Shown here in pieces: positions 1-56,660 of a stretch of DNA of 64,000 bases. Position 1 is the stretch's first letter, and each line of letters starts with the position of its first letter. The notes under the pieces are model-generated. The model saw only the letters and a list, made by a program, of their open reading frames with translations, ran no database searches and was not told the origin of the DNA. The stretch is from Chrysomallon squamiferum (taxonomy: Eukaryota; Mollusca; Gastropoda; Neomphalida; Peltospiridae): contig CM022673.1 of NCBI GenBank assembly GCA_012295275.1, positions 12,092,788 to 12,156,787 on the forward strand, given 5' to 3'. Both the position numbers and the translations under genes were made by a program.

Positions 1-207
1 TTGGTGTTTTATGCTGAGCAGGTTCTAAATAATGTTCTACTTGCATTCTTTCTTGACACATCCTTTACTCCTTGCTTCCAGTTTTAATATTTTATCATAA
101 AAGCTATTTCTTTTATAATACTGTTACTTCTTAATTTGTTTGTTTTTATCATTCATGTTTTCTATATGTGTATATTTAATGGTTTATAACATTCTTGTGT
201 GTCTCAG

Positions 208-30377
<30,170 letters not shown>

Positions 30378-32477
30378 TCAAAGGGAAATAAATCACACTA
30401 AAGGGAGACAATTAGAATTATTAAAGGGAGAAAATGGAGGAATTGTTTCTATCAAATATTTATTGTGTAAAGTGTGAAAATTCTGTTATCAGAAAATGAA
30501 GAAAAAAAAGGTGTAATTTGTAACTTTTTAATGTAATGTAATATTTAATTTCTTACTGAATTTTGCAACAAAACAAAATTATTTTATTTTGTTCATTACT
30601 ATAATTTAGGAAGATAGAATTACAGTAACATTTTGTTATAATCTGTTAGCTGATTATGTGATAATTGCTAGATTATTTTTCAACAATCTTCATTAAGAAG
30701 AGAAAATATGGAAAACAGTGACCATATAAACAGGGTAAAAGCAAACCAAATGGGTTTTTTTTTGCTGCCTTTTCTGTCATATTAATGCTGATAATTATTA
30801 TTTGTATTTAAAAACTATATTTTCTGTTAATGCTGACATTATTGATTTCTTTTTTTATTTCTTTTTTTTAAAAATAATGTAATTGAGCTTTGTTTACTGT
30901 TTTCTTAATTAATCAATGTTCTAAGTTTATCGTTTAAAATAAATTATTTATTTATTTATTTATTATTATTAAGTAGTGACAGAATATAAAATAAAATTTT
31001 TAATTTTGCAGTTATCATCATTTCATGAGTAGAAAATATTGTTGGCTTATTTATACATTAAACAAAAAAAAAAAGTTATTATAAAATTTACACTCTTGAT
31101 TTTGCAGTGAAAGAAATCATAAAAGTGCCATTATTTTACTTTAGAGCAAATTTAGTTTAGAATGAAAGAAATAGAAGAGAAATGAAGAACATTCTTTTAT
31201 CAAATAGTGCTTTGTTAATTTAACTGTTGATTAACAAGTTATGACCATTTCATTAATAAAATAGGATAAAAAAAAATGTTTAAAAAATGTTTAAAGTAAG
31301 CAAAAGTTTATATATAGAGAGAGAATGTGTTTGTTATTTTCATGGACCTTGATTTTCTTTTTTGTTTTTTTTTATTTTTTTTTTAATTAAGAAATCTTTT
31401 GTCAAAGATAAATAAATAAAAAAATGAAAACATTTAAAATACAACATTCCATAGTTTCATATAGATCTCAGTTGTGTTGTACGGTTTTTACAAATTCATT
31501 TATTCCTGTGTTGTGAAACTGTCTCCATTGTGTCAGTTTGTGGTAACCATGGTAACCCAGTCTCAGATGTACATAGTTGTGTATATATATATAGAACCAG
31601 AAAGAGGGCAAAGGTTTCCATTCTCCATTTCTTTTGTTTGAGCACCTTTCTTTTTATTTTATTTTTATTTTTATTTTTTTTTCTTCTTCTTCACCTGTCA
31701 ATAAATATTCCAAATACATTGGGATCAAAATGGATGAATGTTCAGAAGGTTTTTTTTTTTGTTTGTTTGTTTGTTCTTCAGTGAAGTGTTGGTATGTGTT
31801 GTTGTTGTCTTCCAAAAACTCAGGGGGTTGTTTCTGTTAAAATTCTGTTCCATTTTGTGATTTTGCAAATTTAATATGTCATAATTAATTATTCATCTTG
31901 TACAAAGAATTTTTTTTTTTCATGGTTAAAAAAAAGGTATATAATCTTCCATTAAAATTATAGAAGTTGCATATAATTTTTACCTTTTTTTTTTTTTTTT
32001 TTATATAATTTTCAAAACAGTTTGGATTCATCTGTTACTGTAAATTTATATTTTTTATTATTAATATAAATTTTTTTTATTTATTTTATTTAAATGTGAT
32101 AGTTATTGTATGTACTTATTTGTACTTTTTACACATTTAGATCTAATATAATCATGTAAAATTCACCTTTCTTTTTTTTTTTTTGTCATCGCTTCCAGCC
32201 CACACACTTTTTATCAGATTTCATGACACTCTTTTGACATGACAGTTATGACAATCAGATTTAGTCACAGGTGGACGCACATTAGATTGACAAAAATGAA
32301 ACAAAATGGAACAGATTTTGAACACCTGACTAAAGAGTTTGGCTGGGGTTGGGTTTTTTTTTTTTTTTAAATTTTTTCATGAAAAATAAAAAAGTGGACT
32401 GGTTAACATTTTTAATTATTAGGTATTAATAAACATTCTATTTATATTTCTTGAATATTGAATATTCAGCTTAAAGC

Positions 32478-32509
<32 letters not shown>

Positions 32510-33665
32510 GCTTACTGAAATGGATTTTTAGGACTTTTCCCATATTTATTGAATTATTTTGCTAGAAGTTGAAAATAATTTTTCATTATTATCTAAATAT
32601 ACAATATGTTCAGCATTACAGTGAAACCTCCCCCCACAAAAAAACAACACATTTTGCAGATATATTTAAATGATTTGCTTGAATGAATATACAGAATATA
32701 CAATCTAAATATATTTTATAATTCTGATGATTTTTTTATATTAATAAGGAAGTATAACTTTATTATTAGCAAGGGTTTTGCCTAGACAAAATGCTAATGA
32801 ATCATTTAGGACTAACTGAAATCTAATTCAACAGAATATTTCTACTCTAAGACATAAATCATGGTTGAAGATTTTCATTTAAGAACTTTTGGATTTTTTT
32901 AAGAGAGAGAATAATAATTCTATACATCATGTGTATGTGTAATCAAAATCAATATTTACTATGCTATTTATACATTTGTTAAAGTGTCCCAAGAATAGTT
33001 TTTGTTCACAGATGACAATATATATAAAGTTTATATATGAAGAAAACAAAATGTCTCTAAAAGAATTCCAGTTTTGAAAATGTATTAATCTCTAACGAGG
33101 TGCATGTTAACAAGCCAAGGTTTCATCCTGTATATGATCTGATGCCAGCAATTTGTTTTACTTACATAATCTGAACGGATTCTAGTTTGTTATTTTCACA
33201 GTTGTTTATTTGTTTAAAACATTTGTATTTAGTTTAATTAGTGTGTAACTTAATGATTTTCCTAAAAATAAACCTTGTACAATCTTACAAATTAATCTTA
33301 CACATTCGATTTATTTATTGTTTTTTTAAATAAAATTTCAGTTACACAGTATTACCATACAAGTAAATTAATATATACTTGAGTTAACTGTAGTAAATTA
33401 GAGTGTATTAAAATATGCTTGTTAAAGTAACAAGTTCTGATGTGTTTTTTTTACTGTACTTCATACTTAATAATGTACTGTTATTCCCAAAACGTAATAT
33501 TCTGTTCATTATACAGAATGAAAAACTGGCTTGTGAAGATGACAAAGATGAAATATATCTGTAGATTTATTTATTCTAGTCTTGGCATTATACCTCATAT
33601 TTATCAGTCATTAATATGTGTATATCAGCATTGTTATTTAATACATTTATTATTATTAGTAGTAC

Positions 33666-33711
<46 letters not shown>

Positions 33712-35100
33712 GCCAAACATTTTCATTATATTTCAATAAGTTGACAAAAAGTGTAAATTATGCACTTGTACATTAATGAGAAAATATGTTTGTACCTTAA
33801 AATTATAAATGTGAAGAGATATTGCTGTGCTTTGGGTATTTATCATTTGCAGTGCTGTTAAATATTAATTTTCAACCTTTTTTTTAATTTTATTTTTTCT
33901 TTCCATAACGACATTGGTTTACCATCTATGTTTTTATCTTCAGAAAGCAAGTAAAAAAATGGAGGCCAAGATGTGTACTTTGTCAATTACAGTGTTCTAG
34001 AAATATTATTGTCAGTCTTAGAAACCAGTAAACCTAAACTAAGAAGAATACAGATATATAAAAAAATTGAATTTTTCTGACAAGATCTGTAATCACAGTT
34101 TTGTTAAAATGTCATTTTCATTTAAAAATTTTTTTTTGCAAATCAGTGTTTTTAGGATTGGGTAACAAAGATATATATTTGTCAATATTATTTATCCCAG
34201 TTTACTTAAATATTTCATCGCAAAATGTTTTAATATATGAAAATCAGGATCTGTTGATTTAGGCCTGGAACTAAAATTTGATTCACATCCTGTGTTTCAA
34301 AAACAATATTATTAAATAAAGATAAATATTATGCAGATTTTCAAACATTAGAGTGGTGCTGTGTATTATAAAGAATACAAAAATAAAAATATTTTCATAT
34401 TCAGTTTGTCTTTGTTATTTGTGTTCGTTTAAGTTTGAATTACATTTATTAAAATTAACTATAGCTGCATAATAAGCAGCTGGTATTAATATGCAGCCTG
34501 AATAAATAAATTATAATAGAAGCGTAAACAATTTAAATTTGCAGGTATGAATACATGACCAAATTATATATTATAATTTTAAGGATTACAAGATTCCTTG
34601 CTGTACTAATAATAAAAAAAATAAGACGTTATCATTAACAAACGTTGAGATGCAATAACCAACCGCCTAAAAACTAAATAATGCATATTACTTCTTTATA
34701 TAATATTATGTATTTGTTAAATAATTAATATAATAAGGTGAACTACTATTTTACTTATTTAAAGATGCCTTTATATAGACGTTAAAAAAAAAAAAAAATA
34801 ATAACCATCTGATAATCTACATTTGAATTGTGTTTTTTTTCTGAACAATATGATGTTTGGTTAACACCCACACACAGAATACATGTTTCATTAAATTCAA
34901 TACAAAGTAAAGATCAGTCTGGATCATCAATTACTTATTTAAAATAACACATTCAGTCTAAAAACCTTTTTTGGAACAATCCGTGTAGACGACGTTCGTT
35001 ATTCTTCGTGACAATTCGCTACACTCCGAATACCTCGTGAAGTTTCGTTGATGACGTTAATTAACACAATTATCTAATTTGTGGGGAAATAATGATAATG

Positions 35101-35134
<34 letters not shown>

Positions 35135-35694
35135 ATAAATAAATAAATAAATAAAATACAATAATAAGAACTCTGTTTTTATTGGCAACGATGTTACTTG
35201 GGAAGGAGGAACATGTGAAGAATTAACGAACCCATGATTTCAAATATTAATTCGCTAGAGTTTTCCTAACACGGTAACAATCAGTATATTTAAAGCAGTT
35301 AATTTATCACAATAGTAAATAGTATAGAGAATAGCAGCTTGATGGTGTTAAATATGATTTTTGTCTGGAAACGAATGGTGACCATCTGAATCTAATGAAA
35401 GTTCAGGCCCGCGACTTTTTGAAATAAGCAGTTTCAGAAAAATCGCATTTTCGGCGCAAAAATGAATGTCTTTTCTAATTCTTATTTATTTATATCCAAG
35501 CCCAAAATGAAACAAAGAAAGAAAAAGAAATAGCCAAAATACAACATTTTAATTATAGTGTTTGGATATTTGTAAATGAATATTCGGTTTTGGACCGAAA
35601 ATTAATAATTTTTTCTTCTTCTCACTATTCCTTGGATACACATGGTTACCATTCGTACCGAGGTAAAAAATCATATTTAACAACATTCAGGTGT

Positions 35695-35777
<83 letters not shown>

Positions 35778-36839
35778 TGTGTCAGAAGAATGTAAGTATA
35801 TCAAAAAATAAGTGAGTAAAAAAGTAAAAGGACATTAATAAATAGAAAGAGAAGAAAAGCAGAAGAATAAGAAGCAAAAAGAAGAATGCTAAACAAAGGT
35901 AAACAATAGGAATATACACAAATTATATATAGATGTGTGTGTATATATATATGTGTGTTGTTATATGTTTATTTGTATATATTCTTATTTTTTTAATTGT
36001 TTTTATTCTTCTGCGGGTTTTTTTGTTTTTTTTCTCGTCTTTTTCTTCACTTTCTGATTCTTTGTTCTTCTTTCTTTTTATATTTGTTGTGTTTTTGTGA
36101 AGGTAATCGATACAAACGAAACCTGAGTTTAAATTTTTTTTTAATCTCTTCACCTATCGCTTGATATGTGTAGATTTTAATACTAAATTTTCACACCTGC
36201 GTTTATTGGTATGCTGTGGCCCTCATTAAAAAATATATATATATATATTTAAAAAAAAAAAATGTATGTATATGAATGAAGTAAGAATAATGGCAAACAG
36301 GCCTAAATTTTGTTTTTCTTTTTAGTAACACTGAACATAATGTTCGATAAAACATTTGTTTTATAACGGAAGAAGGAAATTAGTTTCATCGGTTCTGTTT
36401 CATCAGGCCGTTATACAAGCGATGTAAGAAAGAAAAGAAAAGGAATATATAAAAAAGAGAGAGAGAAAAAAAAAGAGTAATCATCATAAATAATTGAAAA
36501 AGCTTTGCTTACACGATGATCGAAGGAAATTGTATTAATATTATAAACACGATGATCGTGTACGCAATAATGAAAACTATTTATATTTTATGAACACCTT
36601 AAAGAGAAAGTTATTAACAAGGATGGAACAATCGTACTTCGTCTTTTTTCTCTTCATAGTCTATTCGACAGTCTTGTGAATAACTAGAATCAGAACGATT
36701 GGTAATATGAAGCTTGTCGATTGTCATACAAATACTAATTCAGTTTATGCATAACAAAATCGGCGAAAACAACCGATAATCAGCTTATTAAGATACAAGA
36801 TGTTGGGACTACAAACGTTTTATTAAATAACCCCCGACA
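30378..36839. other. KIF21 3' flank, no further gene seen
   Basis: AT-rich with homopolymers, an (ATT)n near 33650-33710 and many AATAAA-like hexamers. The proximal part is probably KIF21 3' UTR. From about 34980 the base composition becomes less AT-rich, with scattered CpGs. No credible exon was found on either strand. Confidence 0.6.
35697..35782 (+). repeat. Compound (CT)n(GT)n microsatellite
   Basis: A CT run at 35697-35760 passes directly into a GT run at 35761-35782. Confidence 0.95.
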
Positions 36840-37500
36840 GCGACCCGTTTTGCAAAGTAACTGTACAGAAACCAGTTATAATCACGTGGATGAGACAAGC
36901 ACAAAACGTATAAGACGAAGACAAAGCCCTTTTTTCTCTCTCTTAAAGTCATTAAAGCACGTATTCCACTTCTGTTCCACACAGTCTGCAGTTACCGCCG
37001 AATTGTAATCAACTTCAAGAACTCAAGCAAACCCAGATTCAATAAATATTAATACAAGAAGTAATTAAATTACAAACAAATCAACATACTCGTGTTTTTT
37101 TTTTTTTTATCCGCTACACTTCAGAGTTACTGCGTTAAATTGAGGAAATGATGTGCACACAGCACGCAAACATTATCGACAAAGCAACATTTCCAACTCG
37201 CAGCGCAGCAGGAACAAACGCAATCCGCTTTGATAAACTGTCACGTTCCGCACGGGCGTTAATTTACGACCGGTGGCGGGTGCACGGCCAGCATAATGGC
37301 GCAAAGACGCCGGCTCGGACTGAAAATGGGTTTGTTTATCCTCGCTATGGTGATGGCATTCTACGAAGACAGGGTGCAATATATTTTAATTCACGTGTTT
37401 ATTCGACTGCAACCGCTGACTTGGCTGTCGAGTAATGAGATACGCTGGGATCGTTTCGAGACCAAAGCGCGTCTGTTATTTAATTTGTGACTGTACGCAG
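36840..37500. promoter_or_regulatory. CpG-rich segment, candidate promoter/5' exon of the ankyrin gene
   Basis: Within a window of about 70 percent AT this stretch is clearly less AT-rich and carries many CpGs (CACGTTCCGCACGGGCG, GACGCCGGCTCGG, and GATCGTTTCGAGACC near its end). It lies 2.7-3.3 kb upstream of the first coding exon at 40193, whose 5' UTR has an acceptor at 40143. An upstream non-coding first exon here would fit. The same character extends weakly back to about 34980. Confidence 0.4.
37296..37490 (+). CDS. Possible small membrane protein ORF (64 aa)
   Basis: The ATG has A at -3 and G at +4 (ATAATGG). The ORF begins MAQRRRLGLKMGLFILAMVM, a basic start followed by a hydrophobic stretch, then a second moderately hydrophobic segment, ending in TGA. 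It sits in the CpG-rich segment. It overlaps another ORF (37148-37435) in a different frame, so coding status is uncertain. It could equally be part of a 5'-UTR exon or an upstream ORF of the ankyrin transcript. I recognise no family. Confidence 0.2.
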   Translation: MAQRRRLGLKMGLFILAMVMAFYEDRVQYILIHVFIRLQPLTWLSSNEIRWDRFETKARLLFNL

Positions 37501-38224
37501 TCACTGAAAAAAAAAAAAACATAACTGAAGGAACACAAACAAACGGTTCTGATTCAGGTAGGCTAATTACTGCAGTCCATTAATATTCCTTATCTAGGCT
37601 GCCAGTGTTTATTTGTTTTTTTGTTGTTTTTTTTTTTAAAATAGTAAATTTGACAGTTATTGGTCAATCGGTTACAAAATGTGATTTCTGGGTTGTAATT
37701 GTTTCGGTTCTACTGTGTGTAAGACATTTTATTTTTTATTTTTTTGTAAATACTAATTGTGTAAAATCAGATTGTGTTTATGTGTGTGTATGTGTATGAC
37801 TATGACTATGTATGTCTTTTCATGGTTAATGTAGGCATACATGAGTGTATGTACATACAACTGATTTATTATTTTATAATTCTGCTGACAAGATACTGAT
37901 ATTTTCTACTACATACAATAAAGTATATAACAATAAGTAAAAGTAACTTTAGAATCTGCCCATAGTCACTAGATAAATATACATATAAAATAAAAAAAAT
38001 AATACAATATAAATAAAAAAAAATAGACAAGAATTATGCAATATAAAAATAAATAAAAATAGAAAAATGTTAATATGAAAATGCATAAAACACATACTAA
38101 TAAGAGAAACAAATTTCCAGTTGGAGGCTGCACACCCTCGTAACATTTCTGTGGATATTTCCTTATATATATATATATATATAAATGTATATTCATATTG
38201 GTAATTTATATACAAAATTATAAG

Positions 38225-38225
<1 letters not shown>

Positions 38226-38258
<33 letters not shown>

Positions 38259-38569
38259 TCTATGATATATATTATTGTTGTTATTGTTGTCATTGTCGTT
38301 GTTGTTGTTGTTATTCTTACTGTTACTGTTATTGCCTTATTAAAACAGTTTTTATCTATTATCATAACTGCATGTATTTATTATAGTTATTTATTCTTCC
38401 TTATCATCATCATCATCAGAAATATATTTAATGCTGCTGTAATTGTTATTACTATTATTATTATTATTATTATTATTACTATTATTATTATTTATTATTA
38501 TTATTGTTATTACTACCACTATTATTATTAGTATCATTATTGTTATTATTACTATTATTATTATTATTA

Positions 38570-38604
<35 letters not shown>

Positions 38605-38633
38605 GTTATTATTATTATTATTATTATTATAGC
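38226..38633 (+). repeat. Interrupted (ATT)n array
   Basis: ATT runs at 38226-38260 and 38450-38633, separated by GTT- and CTT-bearing triplets, between the CpG-rich segment and the ankyrin gene. Confidence 0.9.
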
Positions 38634-39042
38634 TTCTTTATAATGTAAACACCTGTAGATCCAATAATTATTTTAAAATAATGTTAAACCTTGGTTCTGT
38701 GTTAAAGAATATCGTGAGAGAGATTTCTCGTTTCTACCTGACACACTTAAAACCTTTGTTATGACACTTGTCATGATTTTCAACACACTGCAAACAAGAC
38801 CACTTTAACAGGCTTTTTAAAATGTATTGATCGTGTACTATTTTCTATGCAGGTTATCATTATTTACATTTATCAGTGAAATCAATATCTGATGAAAGAG
38901 ATATTTAAAAAAAAAAATGGCATTGCTAAAAGCATTATTAATCATTCTAAATGTCAGGTATAAAGTAACTCAGAATTATTATGATTGCTGTTGTTGCATG
39001 TAGTTGTTATTGTAGTTACTATTATTTTTTATTATAAGGATA

Positions 39043-39146
39043 ATTATTATTATTATTATTATCATTATTGTTATTACTTGCTATTATTATTATTATTATT
39101 ATTATCATTATTATTATTATTATCATTATTATTATTATCATTATCG

Positions 39147-39177
<31 letters not shown>

Positions 39178-39179
39178 TC

Positions 39180-39221
<42 letters not shown>

Positions 39222-39224
39222 ATT
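39043..39224 (+). repeat. (ATT/ATC)n array
   Basis: Triplet array mixing ATT and ATC with a higher-order ATTATC period towards its end. Confidence 0.9.
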
Positions 39225-39553
39225 CATTCTCCTTTTCCTCTACACATTACAAGCCACACACAAATATTTCACTATACAGAACTAACTGTGCATTTAATAA
39301 ACTAAGCGATCACCCTGAACAGATTAAAAAAGCTGAACTGTTTATGGATATACGTGAATACCTGACTGCCTGTTGTGAATTTCTAAAGAAGCTTTGTGTA
39401 TTACTGACAAAACAAAATTAGACCTGATCTCCGAACTGGATCAATTACAAAAAAGGTGACTGATCATTCAGTACTCCTGTGTAGGCAGACATGTCTGCCT
39501 TTTGACTTGTCCCTTACCTGATTTTGTAAGAGACAAGAAGAAAAATAAACACA

Positions 39554-39677
<124 letters not shown>

Positions 39678-39789
39678 GGATATCAAGACTGGCAGCAACT
39701 GAATTATTTATTTATTTATGCATGCTTGTACACAAAAACACACATATATAAAAGAAATTTGATACAAAGCTTATTGGATATTTGAAGTG

Positions 39790-39908
39790 GTTTTATTTAT
39801 AAATGTTAATATAAAACAGATCAATAATTGTTTTGTTTTTTTCTTTTGGTCTCTCACACTTTTTCAAACTCTGTCTGCCTATCTGTTCCACTCTATCTTT
39901 CTCACACC

Positions 39909-39994
<86 letters not shown>
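39790..39994 (+). repeat. Dispersed unit with (CT)n tract, copy 2
   Basis: It shares the GTTTTATTTATAAATGTTAA block and the following AGATCA with 20003, then runs into (CT)n at 39912-39994. It lies about 200 bp upstream of the ankyrin gene's first coding exon. Confidence 0.7.
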
Positions 39995-39997
<3 letters not shown>

Positions 39998-40192
39998 TCT
40001 GTCAGTCTGTCTTATTTCCTCTAAGTTCTCTCTCTCTTTCTCTCTGTAGATCTTTTTATCTCTCTCTCTGTGAGTGTGTGTGTCTGTGTGTGTGTCCATT
40101 TCTCTTTCTTTCTGATAATAATTCAAAATTGGATGTTTTTCCAGGCAAATGTTTGAGACTGAAGAAATAAAGTGAAAAAAAAGAGAAGAAAA

Positions 40193-52585
<12,393 letters not shown>

Positions 52586-53305
52586 ATATAAAACAAACAA
52601 AAATAACTAAAACAAATGACACCAATCAAAATAATGAAGACAATTCCCATTTTTTTTTTTTTTTTTTAAAACTGAATCAGAACAACTAAGGACCTCCCTC
52701 ATATTATCATAGAACATTTAACATACCAGGACATATTATAATACAATCAAAATACATATCTTCCATATATATATATCTTAAAATATCCATTTGTAATATT
52801 TTGGTTACCTGACAATTATTAATTTGTATACTGCTTATGTTTGTGACACACTTTATTTAGCATGAGAGGGTTATTTTCCATTTTGATATTTTGAACACTT
52901 CCTGGTAACATTACTGGTTATTTTACCATACATTTCCTAGTTACATTACCATACATTTACAAATTACTTTATCATACAATTTCTGATTACTTTATCATAT
53001 ATTTCCTGGTTTCTTTATCATATATTTCCTTTTACTTTATCACAAAGTTCCTGGTTTCTTTTACCATAGTCACTATCTACTTTACCACACATATTTGTCT
53101 GAATGGTTGTGAATTACCTTTTCTTACACACAGTGTGAAAGATTACTTGTTATTTTGTATAAAGACTTATTAGTAGTAAACACAATATGCATTTTAAGAA
53201 TGTAACTTTATATTTTTTTCACTGAAACTTTCGAATATACAGATTGTAAAAATTATATATGTATATAAATATATGTATTTGACAAGACTCTTGTTTTAAA
53301 AATGG

Positions 53306-53311
53306 AATAAA
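53306..53311 (+). terminator. Candidate poly(A) signal of the ankyrin gene
   Basis: AATAAA in GGAATAAATTTTTTT, 721 bp after the stop codon and followed by T-rich sequence. An AATAAA overlapping the stop codon itself (52581-52586) is less likely to be used. Confidence 0.3.
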
Positions 53312-53403
53312 TTTTTTTACCTTTATGTATTTTTGTCAACAGATAAATGTTTATTATGGGAAAACAACTATCTAAAAAATTCAATATTTGTTTCAGTTAT
53401 TTT

Positions 53404-53406
<3 letters not shown>

Positions 53407-53452
<46 letters not shown>
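53407..53452 (+). repeat. (TA)n microsatellite
   Basis: Uninterrupted TA run downstream of the ankyrin gene. Confidence 0.95.
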
Positions 53453-53456
<4 letters not shown>

Positions 53457-55059
53457 CATATTTTATGTAGAAATAAATTTAAAAGAAAATGAAGTATTAA
53501 CCCTTTGTAAATTTAAGATTTATTTATTGAACAGCTGCCAGTAAATTAAAGTTTTATCAGTTTGATTTTGTTTGAATAAATTGCCTACATTTATTTTCAA
53601 GCACAAACCTCAAGATTTATCTTTTTTTAATAAAGTTGGAAATATTTTGTACATTATTCATCAGATATTGAAAGATACTTCAGTTGATTTGGAAATATTA
53701 TAAAATTTCTACCCAAAGTAAAATATATATATATTCTTTTCCTTTCTGGTTCAGATGTTTGGTTATTAATAAAATACAAAATTTAACTTATAAAATGATA
53801 GCAAGCATGAATGTTGTGTTCTGCTATATACTGAAGTTAATTTTTTTTTTTTTTTTTAAGCTGATAGGATTAGGATTTGACATCAAGCCTGAGAAATGAC
53901 TTGGTATATTCAGTGCAGTATCATTCAGCAAATTTATAGCAAATGTTTGTAGATGGGAATTAACTGCAGAAGGAAGCCCAAAACTTCAAAACAAAAATAT
54001 AATAAAATAAAATTTCCCAATTTGACTCCATAAAGCATTTGGAAGAATGACTCTTGGAAAAAATCACATGAGATGTAAGAAATTTAACACTGATCTTCAG
54101 TTCTATAAACATTTCTATTAATTGAAATATCAGCAGCATGAAAGATAAAAAAAAACAACACAAAAACACATTTTTCTGTAAAAATATTTGTTTTATTTTG
54201 AGAAAAATAAATATAATTTATAGACAGGACTCATCAACAAGGTCCTGCTTGTTGTATTGGACTTTATACACTTAAAAACTGTGGAGACAGATACGTAGAT
54301 GCATTAAATGCATAAAGAAAAAAATGGGACAATATTTTCTAAAATCAGTGAAAATATTACAGAAACAAAAATTATCAATGTTAAACATTTGAAAGTAATT
54401 AGAAAATAAATGTGTCTGACTAAAGTTAAAGATTCTGATATGAGATTAAAACAGGCCTAGATAACTTTGACAAAATAAAAATAAAAATAACTGTTTTTAT
54501 TACAGATGTTAAACTACAGAGGAAAGAAAATAATAACAGAAACAAGTGACTTTAACATAATTTTAGATTAATGGAATGTCAACATTTTAAAATCCAAATT
54601 AGAGACTACAGTAATGGTGTGGGGAAGAGTTTTATTCTTTTCCCAAGAATATTCTGTAACTATCATCACTTTGTACGAACAAGTATATTTTATTATTATT
54701 ATTATTATTGTAAGATGCCTAGTGTTAAAAACATTTAAGATCAGTCCATTAAGATCATTATGTGTATTACTTCTGTATGTTGAGTTTTTCTAAGTCCAAC
54801 CACCATTATATAACTTGCATGTAGGCATACACAGATATATAACTACAAAGAAAAAAGCTTTTCAAAAAGGACAGCACAGATTTCAGTTCTATCAAATTTC
54901 AGATTTACATATTAGAGTAAATCTTGAGACTAAATTGCAAAACAATGAAAACGCTAACACATTATACAAAACCTTTACATCATCAAATGTAGTCCTAGAA
55001 TGAAAAAAATTAAGTAACAGAATAAAAGGAATGAATTAATAGGTGGCAATTTATATTAA

Positions 55060-55060
55060 T

Positions 55061-55096
<36 letters not shown>

Positions 55097-55145
55097 GTAA
55101 TATAATAATAATAATACCAGTAATAACAATAAATAATAATAATAA
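55060..55145 (+). repeat. (AAT)n array
   Basis: AAT units with GTAAT and ATACC interruptions in the convergent intergenic stretch. Confidence 0.9.
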
Positions 55146-55707
55146 TTATAATTATTCCTTCATAAGTACTATATTAATATTTAACTTTTCCATCAATAAC
55201 AGAATTATAATTTATTAACAATTATTATATTTTAACAGACTATAATACTAAGTAATAATAACTATATAATTAGTAATAAAACACATACAATACTAAAACT
55301 TGTAAAACTGACATTATTTGTTTTGGATATTAAAATTTCTGTTAGTCAAACCAGTCAGCAGCCTACATCAAATATAAAATTAATATTTACTGTTAATAAA
55401 ATAAAAAACATTCAACATGAAAATAAAATATTCAGATCATTACATTATGAAATTAACATAAACAAAATATATTTTTACTGTTAAAACAAATTTCTGATGA
55501 TGCAAACAAAGTTCTGAGCATGCTCATTTTTATTTATTTTTTTTTTTTTTTTTTTTTTGACAAATGCCTAAACAGCCTAAATCAACTTAGTTAATGTCTT
55601 AAAATGATTTATTTGTCTTCTTACAGTTAAAAATAATGTTATTAAACTTAGGCTAAATAGATGTTATTTGGTTTTTCTTTACTTCTGATGGTAAAGCAAC
55701 AAGACTT

Positions 55708-55708
55708 T

Positions 55709-55741
<33 letters not shown>

Positions 55742-55757
55742 GGAGGGAGGGAGAGAG
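55708..55757 (+). repeat. (GA)n/GGGA array
   Basis: AG run passing into GAGGGAGGGAGGGA. Confidence 0.9.
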
Positions 55758-56541
55758 CCAGAAAAATGGCATCATCCTGGCTTGTTATGTTTAGTGATTT
55801 CCAATAACACTGTCTGTATCATCATCATCATATTCAATTAATTTTATTATTCTACTGATTTACTACAGTAGTTCATTAATTCTCCACCGACTTTTATTTC
55901 ATTATCATAATTTTTTTCTCTCTCTCTCTTTTTTTCAAATTTATTTTCTCTCATTTTATTATGATAAACAGGTATATTTAACAATCAAAATAAAATTTTA
56001 ATAAATAAATAAAATAAAATAAAATAAAATAAAATAAATAATAAATGGTGGTTTTTACAATCAAATAAAATAATAATAATAAAATTGTAGAGTACAAAGT
56101 ATATTAAGGCTTTATCCAGAGAAATTTTAAATTTACAAAAATTCAACATCTTAATTTCTTATGAAAAAAGAATACATATGTATTTAGTGTCATATATATA
56201 TATATGTGACTTGAATAATTTCCACAGACTTTTGATTTATTTTGATAATACATTTCTATGAAAATTTACTTATTAGTTTTAAAAATAATTTAAAATAAAT
56301 TCGTCTCTCTCTCTCACACACACACACACACGCACGCACACAGTTTTTCATTTCTATAAAGCAAATGTTCATAGAAGCTAATATCACAGTTCTCGATGAC
56401 CAGCAGAAAGTCAAATACAACTTGAAAGGCAACATTTAGGATTTCAAAGAAAAAATAATTGACAGCAGTATGGATACTGTGTCTAAATTATTTTATTATC
56501 AAGACTGAATGTGTCTGTGTGGTTATCAGTATGCTAGCACC

Positions 56542-56660
56542 CTGTCTGGATCATGTGGCTAAAATCAGCAGTGTCTGGATCAAATTAGTGTAGTGTCTGG
56601 ATCAAGTAAGTGTAATTCTGGATCAAGTCAGCATAGTATCTGTCTGAATCCAATTAGAAC
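56542..56660 (+). repeat. Minisatellite, about 22-bp unit
   Basis: The unit GTGTCTGGATCAAGTTAGTGTA, in varying forms, starts near 56542, 56571, 56593 and 56615, with a weaker unit after 56637. It lies in the intergenic stretch between the ankyrin and FICD genes. Confidence 0.7.

Noticed and set aside
32617-32631. TACAGTGAAACCTCC, resembling another pogo/Tigger terminus
   Set aside because: No matching inverse terminus found nearby; may be a chance match or a truncated copy.
37148-37435. 95-codon ORF in the CpG-rich segment
   Set aside because: Overlaps the better-initiated ORF at 37296 in another frame; no recognisable domain, and low stop density is expected in a less AT-rich stretch.
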